Both the position numbers and the translations under genes were made by a program. A stretch of 12,642 bases of DNA from an uncultured Treponema sp. (GTDB lineage Bacteria; Spirochaetota; Spirochaetia; Treponematales; Treponemataceae). Shown here piece by piece: positions 7,190 through 12,642 of this stretch (position 1 is the stretch's first letter; each line of letters begins with the position of its first letter). The notes beneath the pieces were generated by a model. It saw nothing but the letters and a program-made list of their open reading frames with translations. It made no database searches and had not been told where the DNA came from. The stretch covers positions 1 to 12,642 of the forward strand of contig CAJPOL010000051.1 in the NCBI GenBank assembly GCA_905372265.1. Direction: 5' to 3'.

Positions 7190-8242
7190 TTATTTCTTGG
7201 TCATATATTTGAGCAAGTCGATAACGCGGTTTGAATATCCCCATTCGTTATCATACCATGAAACGACCTTGAAGAAGCGTTTTTCGCCGGGCAGATTATT
7301 TTGAAGCGTTGCTTTGCTGTCGTAGATCGAAGATCGCTTGTCGTGGATAATATCGGTCGAAACGATTTCTTCGTTGCAATAGCCTAAGATACCTTTCATA
7401 TAGGATTCGGAGGCTTTTTTGAAAGCCGCATCCAATGCTTCAATAGACGTATCCTTTTCGGCGCGGAATGTTAAATCGACAACGGATCCGGTGGGGGTCG
7501 GCACGCGGAAAGACATACCGGTCAGCTTCCCTTTTGTGGTAGGAAGAACCTCACCGACTGCTTTTGCAGCGCCGGTGGTCGAGGGGATGATATTGATGGC
7601 AGCTGCACGCCCGCCGCGCCAATCCTTTACCGAAACGCCGTCTACAGTCTTCTGGGTTGCCGTATAGGAGTGAATAGTTGTCATAAGACCGGTTTCAATA
7701 CCGAAACCTTCTTTTAAGATAACATGAACGATCGGCGCCAGACAGTTGGTTGTGCAGCTGGCATTTGATACGACATGATGTTTTGAAGCATCGTACTCGT
7801 TTTCGTTGACGCCCATGACGATTGTTTTGATCGGCTTTGCAGCATCAGCGCTTTTGCCGGGCGCAGAAATAATAACTTTCTTTGCACCTGCCTCCAAATG
7901 GCCGTATGCTTTTTCGTTGGTATATAAACCGGTACTTTCAATAACAACATCAATACCGAGCTCTTTCCACGGAAGTTGAGCGGGGGTTAACCCTTTACCG
8001 GAAACGCATTTAATTTCGTGTCCGTTGACAACCAGTACATCTTCACCCTTGGTGCTGATGTCCGCTTTCATCTTGCCTTGTACCGAGTCATATTTAAGCT
8101 GATATGCAAAATACTTTGCATCGGTTGAAAGGTCTACAACTGCAACCACATCAAATGTATCTTTCCCAAGCAAATTCTGTTCAACCAATGCTTGGAATAC
8201 CAACCGGCCAATTCTGCCGAAACCGTTAATAGCTACTTTCAT
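7190..8242 (-). CDS. gap: Glyceraldehyde-3-phosphate dehydrogenase, type I
   Basis: A 350-aa NAD-dependent GAPDH, which converts glyceraldehyde 3-phosphate to 1,3-bisphosphoglycerate in glycolysis. Visible features are the Rossmann motif NGFGRIGR (6-13), D37 at the end of the second strand (NAD preference), the active-site block SNASCTTNC with catalytic C163, H191 in HSYTATQKT, and the phosphate-binding stretch KDWRGGRAAA. It is about 15 residues longer than common bacterial enzymes, with an enlarged N-terminal NAD domain. Several stretches (VVAVVDLSTDAKYFAYQ, SSIYDSKATLQNNLP, FFKVVSWYDNEWGYS) resemble the glycosomal GAPDH of kinetoplastids more than E. coli GapA, as I remember those sequences. 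The ATG follows TAAGGAG at a 6-nt spacing. It is a single-gene unit with its own promoter and terminator. Confidence 0.97.
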   Translation of the reverse strand: MKVAINGFGRIGRLVFQALVEQNLLGKDTFDVVAVVDLSTDAKYFAYQLKYDSVQGKMKADISTKGEDVLVVNGHEIKCVSGKGLTPAQLPWKELGIDVVIESTGLYTNEKAYGHLEAGAKKVIISAPGKSADAAKPIKTIVMGVNENEYDASKHHVVSNASCTTNCLAPIVHVILKEGFGIETGLMTTIHSYTATQKTVDGVSVKDWRGGRAAAINIIPSTTGAAKAVGEVLPTTKGKLTGMSFRVPTPTGSVVDLTFRAEKDTSIEALDAAFKKASESYMKGILGYCNEEIVSTDIIHDKRSSIYDSKATLQNNLPGEKRFFKVVSWYDNEWGYSNRVIDLLKYMTKK

Positions 8243-8265
8243 AGTTATCTCCTTAGAAAAGATAT

Positions 8266-8295
8266 AAGGGTGTCTCTAAAAACATATTTTTAGAG
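8266..8295 (+). repeat. Short palindromic element, copy 1
   Basis: AAGGGT is followed by a perfect 9-bp inverted repeat (CTCTAAAAA at 8274-8282, TTTTTAGAG at 8287-8295) with loop CATA. A related element lies in opposite orientation at 10370-10406. Here it forms the gap leader and overlaps the predicted transcription start, so it may also act as an operator or 5' hairpin. Confidence 0.5.
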
Positions 8296-8323
8296 CTATA
8301 CCGCGCTTACCTATAAGAGTAAA
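8295..8323 (-). promoter_or_regulatory. Candidate gap promoter
   Basis: On the minus strand TTTACT (8318-8323) and TATAGC (8295-8300) are 17 nt apart. Transcription would start near 8288, about 45 nt before the gap ATG and within the palindrome at 8274-8295. Confidence 0.4.
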
Positions 8324-8402
8324 TAAAAAGGAGACGGTTGTCAATATCGATTTTTTTAGCGGATAAACCCATATCATTCGTCTGGCTGTAAAAATGCTAA
8401 GC

Positions 8403-8431
8403 TGGACAGAGCCGGCTTTTTCCGCTATGCT
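8403..8431 (+). promoter_or_regulatory. Candidate parC promoter with almost no leader
   Basis: TGGACA (8403-8408) and TATGCT (8426-8431) are separated by exactly 17 nt. The start of transcription would fall at about 8436-8444, at most 8 nt before the ATG at 8444. No Shine-Dalgarno sequence precedes that ATG. Confidence 0.5.
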
Positions 8432-8443
8432 CAATAGCTCTGT

Positions 8444-10375
8444 ATGGATTACGTTGAAAGGTTATTTAACACAAATTTTTTGGAGTATGCCAGCTATGTC
8501 ATCCGCGACCGCGCAATCCCCGACGTAGAAGACGGCCTAAAGCCGGTGCAGCGGCGCATCTTGCATTCTCTTTTTGAAATGGATGACGGTAAGTTTCATA
8601 AAGTAGCTAACGTCGTCGGCTACTGTATGAAGTACCATCCGCACGGGGATGCCTCTATCGGGAATGCACTGACCGTACTTGCCAACAAGAGTCTTTTTAT
8701 CGATAAGCAAGGCAATTTCGGAAATCTGTTCACCGGCGATGAAGCCTCCGCCCCGCGGTATATCGAATGCCGCATTACCGCATTCGCAAAAGACATTCTT
8801 TTTAACCCGCATATCACACGGTATGTTCCTTCCTACGACGGCAGAAATAAAGAGCCCGTAGTATTTCGCGCAAAACTGCCGGTCGTACTGCTTATCGGAG
8901 CGGAGGGAATCGCTGTCGGAATGTCAACAAAAATTCTTCCGCACAATATCCGCGAAATCATTGAGGCAGAAAAAGCCTGTCTTTCCGGCGCCCCATTCAC
9001 GCTCTACCCCGACTTTCAGACAGGAGGACTAATCGATGTATCGGACTATCAGGACGGCAGGGGGAAAGTACTGGTACGGGCAAAACTTGACACTTCCGAT
9101 GAAAAACGGATTGTCATCCGCGAGCTGCCGTTCGGCAGCACTACCGAAAGCCTCATTGCCTCCATCGAAGCCGCATCAAAGTCGGGAAAAATTAAAATTT
9201 CGGAAATTAACGACTACACAGCGGAGCAAGTTGAAATAGAGCTGAAACTTTCACGCGGCGTTTATGCAAAGGATGCCGTTGATGCGCTCTATGCTTTTAC
9301 CGACTGCGAACAGTCCGTTTCCTGTAACCTTTTGGTCATCCAAGATAACTTGCCGGTACAAACAAGTGTGAGTGAGGTTATTAAAACGCATTCGCAGCAG
9401 CTGCTTGCTTTACTGAAAGATGAGCTGCTCTATGAGCAGGAAATGCTCACCGACCGTCTGCACCTGCGCACACTGGAGCGGATTTTTATTGAAGAACGCA
9501 TCTATAAAAAAATCGAAACCATGAAAACCGCAGAATCGGTTATAAAAGCGGTAATTAAAGGTTTTGAACCGTTTAAAGCGGAACTGATACGGGAAGTAAC
9601 CGAGGAAGATGTCGACCGGCTCCTTAAAATTCCGATCAGACGAATCTCGCTCTACGATATTCAAAAAAACCGCGCTGAGGTGCAGGAAATTTCCGGCCGG
9701 CTGAAAGAGATTGCACGATTATTGAAAAACTTAAAAAAATATGCGCTCAGCGTCCTTGACGGTATCCTTGCAAAGCTGCCGCCTGAAATCACAGAGCGGA
9801 AAACGGAAATAACCGGTTTCACTAAAATAGACGTTAAAGAGGCTGTAAATCGGGACATATCCCTCCGCTACGATGAAACGGCGGGGTATCTCGGTACAGC
9901 CGTAACCGCCGGTAAAGAGCTCTTAAAAGTCTCTCCCTATGACCGCATCTTCATATTACGGAAAAACGGCGTCTACACTGTTATCGATGTGCCCGACCGT
10001 TTGTTTGTAGGAACGGGTATGTGGTACTGCGGTTTTGCGGAGAAAGAATTATTGTCGCGCATTCTTTTTACGGTTATTTATAAAGATGAGAAAACGCAGT
10101 ATCCGTATATCAAACGGGCGCGAATAGAATCATACATCCTCAATAGAGACTATCTGTTTGTCCCCGATACTGCTTCGGTACTCTATGCAGATACCGCTGA
10201 GCAGTTTGAATTTACGGTGCAGTATGCGCCTAAACCGCGCACAAAGAAGAATGAGGAGCGCTTTAAAGCAGATGCCTATCCTGAAAAAGGCCTCAAAGCG
10301 CAGGGAGTACGGCTTGCCGAGCGGGAAGCTCAAGGTGTCGTTTTACTCAGCAAAAAACATAAAGGAAAACTCTAA
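8444..10375 (+). CDS. parC: Type IIA topoisomerase subunit A, short ParC-like
   Basis: This 643-aa protein is the DNA-cutting subunit of a type IIA topoisomerase. The winged-helix/tower core begins at once (YASYVIRDRAIPDVEDGLKP), with KYHPHGDASIGNAL at 63-76 and catalytic Y106 preceded by R105 (SAPRYIECR). A long helical coiled-coil region (about 310-450) and a C-terminal part of about 170 residues follow. The latter resembles a reduced GyrA-type pinwheel without the GyrA box, so a decatenating topoisomerase IV role is more likely than gyrase supercoiling. The sequence resembles ParC of Bacteroidetes and the second GyrA-like protein of Chlamydia as I recall them. An in-frame TAG at 8435-8437 leaves ATG 8444 as the only plausible start. 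No parE is adjacent. Residues aligned with E. coli GyrA S83 and D87 are A70 and N74. Topoisomerase A subunit is certain; ParC versus a second GyrA is likely but not proven. Confidence 0.9.
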   Translation: MDYVERLFNTNFLEYASYVIRDRAIPDVEDGLKPVQRRILHSLFEMDDGKFHKVANVVGYCMKYHPHGDASIGNALTVLANKSLFIDKQGNFGNLFTGDEASAPRYIECRITAFAKDILFNPHITRYVPSYDGRNKEPVVFRAKLPVVLLIGAEGIAVGMSTKILPHNIREIIEAEKACLSGAPFTLYPDFQTGGLIDVSDYQDGRGKVLVRAKLDTSDEKRIVIRELPFGSTTESLIASIEAASKSGKIKISEINDYTAEQVEIELKLSRGVYAKDAVDALYAFTDCEQSVSCNLLVIQDNLPVQTSVSEVIKTHSQQLLALLKDELLYEQEMLTDRLHLRTLERIFIEERIYKKIETMKTAESVIKAVIKGFEPFKAELIREVTEEDVDRLLKIPIRRISLYDIQKNRAEVQEISGRLKEIARLLKNLKKYALSVLDGILAKLPPEITERKTEITGFTKIDVKEAVNRDISLRYDETAGYLGTAVTAGKELLKVSPYDRIFILRKNGVYTVIDVPDRLFVGTGMWYCGFAEKELLSRILFTVIYKDEKTQYPYIKRARIESYILNRDYLFVPDTASVLYADTAEQFEFTVQYAPKPRTKKNEERFKADAYPEKGLKAQGVRLAEREAQGVVLLSKKHKGKL

Positions 10376-10406
10376 AAACATAGGTTTGATTTTTAGACAG
10401 ACCCTT
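10370..10406 (-). repeat. Short palindromic element, copy 2, over the parC stop codon
   Basis: Inverted arms TCTAAAAA (10371-10378) and TTTTTAGA (10390-10397) flank an 11-nt loop starting CATA, followed by ACCCTT, the complement of the AAGGGT seen in copy 1. The parC TAA (10373-10375) lies in the left arm. A/T-only pairing in most of the stem makes it a poor terminator. Confidence 0.5.
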
Positions 10407-10427
10407 TTGTATTAAAGGAATTTCACC

Positions 10428-12173
10428 ATGCAAACGATTGACGAACTTGGACATTACACATTTCAGGCTGTTCTCGCCAATAGTATTGAGCGTTTTGCAG
10501 ACCGTCCCGCTTTGGCATTTGTATCGGGTACGCCGCTTTCATATAGAGAAATCGGCGAAAAAATCAAAGAAGTCCAGGCAATCCTCTACCGTCTCGGCAT
10601 AAATCCCGGCGATAAGGTTGCCCTCTACAGCCATAATACTCCGCACTGGGGTATCGCATATTTTGCTATTGTAACGATGGGAGCAATCGCGGTGCCCCTC
10701 CTCCCTGACTTCACCGATAAAGAAGTTACGGCCTGCCTTGAACATGCGGAAACAAGCATCATTATTACTTCGGAAAAGCTCATGCCTCGACTCCCTGAAA
10801 CCGTATCAATCATTATCGATATTCAGGATTTTACGGTAAAAAAAGGAACGGAAACGAGAGACGGCACACCCCATCCGCATACTGTGCAAGAAGAAGACAC
10901 CGCTTCCATTATTTATACTTCCGGTACGACCGGCCGTTCAAAAGGAGTGGAGCTGTCGCATAAAAACTTTATTTTCACAGCCATCGCGGGGCAATACGCT
11001 CAGCGTATCAATAGTTATGATCGGGCTCTGTCCATCCTTCCCCTCTCCCATGTCTACGAGTTCTCCATCGGTTTTTTGATGTTTTTCTTAAACGGCGCAT
11101 GTGTGTACTATCTTGAAGGAATCCCCTCCCCTCGCCTGCTCCTGCCGGCGCTGCAAACGATACAGCCGACTATGATGCTCAGCGTTCCCATCATAATCGA
11201 GAAAATTTACCGGAACAAAATACTTCCTGCCTTTACCGCTACACCGTTCCGCGCCAAGCTCTGCCGTACGAAATTCGGACGAAAACTGCTTTCCCGTCTT
11301 GCCGGCAAACAGTTAAAAAAGACTTTCGGCGGTAAACTGAAATTTTTCGGTCTCGGAGGTTCAAAGACAGACCCCGCTGTCGAGCAGTTTATGAAAGACG
11401 CCCGTTTTCCCTATTCAATCGGGTACGGTCTTACGGAGACAGCGCCGCTTGTTGCATACTCAAGCACAACGCAAACAGAGCCGAATTGGATCGGCTATTG
11501 TGTTCCCGGAGTGGAAATCAAGATTGCTAATCCCGACCCTAAGACCGGCATTGGAGAATTATTGGTCAAGGGGCCGAATGTTATGAAAGGCTATTACAAA
11601 GCTCCTGAACTGACGCAAGAGGCTTTTACGGAGGACGGATGGTTTAAAACAGGTGATCTTTTTTTCATGGACAAAAAAGGACATCTTGCAATTAAAGGCC
11701 GCTCAAAGAATATGATTTTAGGTTCAAGCGGGGAGAATATTTATCCTGAGGACATCGAATTTGTCCTCAATCAGCATCCGTTGGTAACAGAATCCCTTGT
11801 CGTCGAAGGCGAAAAATCTTCACTTGTTGCATACGTGCAGCTCAACGAAGAAAAAATCGCGGAAGAAGTGCAAAAAAATAACACGAACGCCGGAAATTCA
11901 GCTATACAGCAGCTGCAAACAGCCGTAACGGACGCTGTTTCCGGTTTCGCCGATGCAGTCGCTTATAAGCAGGCGGAGATACTGAATGAGATCAAATTTT
12001 TTGTTAATTCCAATGTGAATAAAATATCCCGCATTGACAGAATTGAGCAGGTAGAAGTGTTTGAGAAAACAGCCAGTCAAAAAATCAAACGGTACCTTTA
12101 CAGTATCACAAATTCCGGTAAGAAAGATAGCGATTCCGCCAACAATGCCAAAGAGAACGGAAAAAGCATATGA
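10428..12173 (+). CDS. AMP-forming long-chain acyl-CoA synthetase-like ligase
   Basis: A 581-aa ANL-superfamily enzyme that activates a fatty acid with ATP and transfers it to CoA (or another thiol). Motifs in order are the P-loop IIYTSGTTGRSKG at 161-173, GYGLTET at 332-338, GWFKTGD at 404-410, KGRSKNMI at 423-430 and the C-terminal catalytic lysine region TASQKIKR at 548-555 (K552 probable). Length is near that of bacterial long-chain enzymes. Between about 476 and 530 there is an Ala/Gln/Asn-rich helical insert before the final motif. The ATG is preceded by AAAGGAA at 7 nt. It follows parC by 52 bp, in which a short palindrome sits, and overlaps the next gene by 4 bp. In a treponeme it would activate exogenous fatty acids for lipid synthesis, since these bacteria depend on host lipids. 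The exact substrate cannot be read from the sequence. Confidence 0.9.
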   Translation: MQTIDELGHYTFQAVLANSIERFADRPALAFVSGTPLSYREIGEKIKEVQAILYRLGINPGDKVALYSHNTPHWGIAYFAIVTMGAIAVPLLPDFTDKEVTACLEHAETSIIITSEKLMPRLPETVSIIIDIQDFTVKKGTETRDGTPHPHTVQEEDTASIIYTSGTTGRSKGVELSHKNFIFTAIAGQYAQRINSYDRALSILPLSHVYEFSIGFLMFFLNGACVYYLEGIPSPRLLLPALQTIQPTMMLSVPIIIEKIYRNKILPAFTATPFRAKLCRTKFGRKLLSRLAGKQLKKTFGGKLKFFGLGGSKTDPAVEQFMKDARFPYSIGYGLTETAPLVAYSSTTQTEPNWIGYCVPGVEIKIANPDPKTGIGELLVKGPNVMKGYYKAPELTQEAFTEDGWFKTGDLFFMDKKGHLAIKGRSKNMILGSSGENIYPEDIEFVLNQHPLVTESLVVEGEKSSLVAYVQLNEEKIAEEVQKNNTNAGNSAIQQLQTAVTDAVSGFADAVAYKQAEILNEIKFFVNSNVNKISRIDRIEQVEVFEKTASQKIKRYLYSITNSGKKDSDSANNAKENGKSI

Positions 12174-12418
12174 AAAAAATATCGACGCAATTGAATAAAC
12201 AGAACCTCAGACGGTATTTAGGCTTGTTTGCCAGTTATACGGAAATCCTGCTTGCACTGATGGTTATTGTCGGTATCCTATTACTATGCGTCAGAGTCGT
12301 TGCAGAGCTGAAAGAAATGATGCTTGGACTTTTGAACGGAACAGCGATTCCTTCTTTCTCGGAATTTCTCACCATTGTATTTGAGCTTGTTATCGGCATT
12401 GAGTTTGTATACCGATGA
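12170..12418 (+). CDS. Small membrane protein, PsiE-like, apparently truncated at the 3' end
   Basis: This 82-aa protein has a basic N-terminus and two hydrophobic segments (about 23-45 and 64-80). Its ATG overlaps the ligase TGA (ATGA), which implies translational coupling. The stretch ending FLTIVFELVIGIEFV resembles the middle of PsiE-like (phosphate-starvation-inducible family) small membrane proteins. As I recall, those continue with a KMLxKHTPGS...-type stretch and two further helices to about 130 residues. Here the frame stops at VYR, only 13 bp before a tandem repeat array begins. I infer a gene cut short by the repeat or an associated rearrangement, with the remainder possibly beyond the window. 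It could also be a genuinely short two-helix protein. Function is unknown even in the intact family. Confidence 0.6.
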   Translation: MKKISTQLNKQNLRRYLGLFASYTEILLALMVIVGILLLCVRVVAELKEMMLGLLNGTAIPSFSEFLTIVFELVIGIEFVYR

Positions 12419-12431
12419 GAAAGCCGATACT

Positions 12432-12642
12432 GAATCCTTTGCGGTCTCTGCGTACCCTGCGGTTAATAAAAAATAAAACCGCGAAGAGCGCTAAGACCGC
12501 AGAGGGAATTGGGGAAAATTGAATAGGTAATCTTTACCGAATCCTTTGCGTTCCCTGCGAACTCTGCGGTTAATAAAATAAAACCGCGAAGAGCGCTAAG
12601 ACCGCAGAGGGAATTGGGGAAAATTGAACAGATGACCTTTAC
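12432..12642 (+). repeat. Tandem array of an approximately 105-bp imperfect palindrome
   Basis: Two consecutive units begin GAATCCTTTGCG at 12432 and 12539. The first is 107 bp and the second, two A/T bases shorter in its centre, runs to the window edge. The final bases CTTTAC match the end of unit 1, so a third unit is likely outside. A block of 54 bp (12470-12523 and 12575-12628) is identical in both. Each unit is an imperfect inverted repeat: a left arm with TTTGCG, CTGCG and CTGCGG spaced about 9 nt, an A/T-rich centre, and a right arm with CCGCGAAG, GCGCTAAG and CCGCAGAG. A spacer with GGGGAAAATTGAA follows. No protein-coding content is credible. Confidence 0.85.

Noticed and set aside
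8383..8398. GG-N10-GC sigma-54-like sequence (TGGCTGTAAAAATGCT) upstream of parC
   Set aside because: Spacing is right but only about nine consensus positions match, and a better sigma-70-type promoter lies just downstream. This degree of match is expected by chance in a window this size.
10386..10415. TTGATT-18 nt-TATTAA as a promoter for the acyl-CoA ligase gene
   Set aside because: Transcription would start after the clear AAAGGAA ribosome site, removing it. Read-through from parC is simpler.
12415..12522. 35-codon open frame running through the first repeat unit
   Set aside because: Its product is only the translation of the CGCGAAG/CGCAGAG repeat words, and the start has no ribosome site.

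Overview
The window looks like a chromosomal segment of a Treponema, probably an oral species with mid-range GC near the T. vincentii/T. medium group. This rests on the protein repertoire (treponeme-like Lon, a short Bacteroidetes/Chlamydia-type ParC, a GAPDH of the type shared with kinetoplastids, an AMP-forming acyl-CoA ligase with a C-terminal insert) and on base composition. It is recognition from memory, not a database result. I see no rRNA, tRNA, CRISPR array, transposase, prophage or defence gene. Most of the window is housekeeping DNA.

Layout, left to right. (1) The 3' part of a membrane-anchored, TPR-like protein gene (+) runs to 775 and ends inside a strong hairpin that also serves the convergent minus-strand unit. 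(2) A minus-strand pair follows: a Na+/phosphate-type transporter with a PhoU-like tail (2285-3940) and, 29 bp after it, a sigma-54-dependent NtrC/AtoC-family response regulator (894-2255). No histidine kinase gene is present. (3) Divergent from these is lon (4042-6414), followed after 50 bp by ruvA (6465-7073). The gap between the divergent units holds a perfect 17-bp interrupted palindrome touching the -35 region of a candidate promoter on each strand. (4) A convergent terminator separates ruvA from gap (GAPDH, 7190-8242, minus). (5) Divergent from gap is a plus-strand unit: parC-like topoisomerase subunit (8444-10375), a long-chain acyl-CoA synthetase-like ligase (10428-12173) and a small membrane protein gene overlapping it by 4 bp (12170-12418). 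(6) The right edge (12432-12642) is a tandem array of an approximately 105-bp imperfect palindrome with CTCTGCGG/CCGCAGAG motifs.

Phosphate handling and signalling may be linked in the transporter-regulator pair. Lon and RuvA are general proteolysis and recombination functions that appear to share a transcript. ParC, the acyl-CoA ligase and the small membrane protein form a compact unit with no obvious common pathway. The most unusual points are the right-edge repeat array lying directly against what appears to be a truncated PsiE-like membrane gene, the shared palindrome between the transporter and lon, a nearly leaderless parC promoter, a GAPDH strongly resembling the kinetoplast glycosomal enzyme, and a short palindromic element present twice. 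I did not find an evident new multi-gene system.
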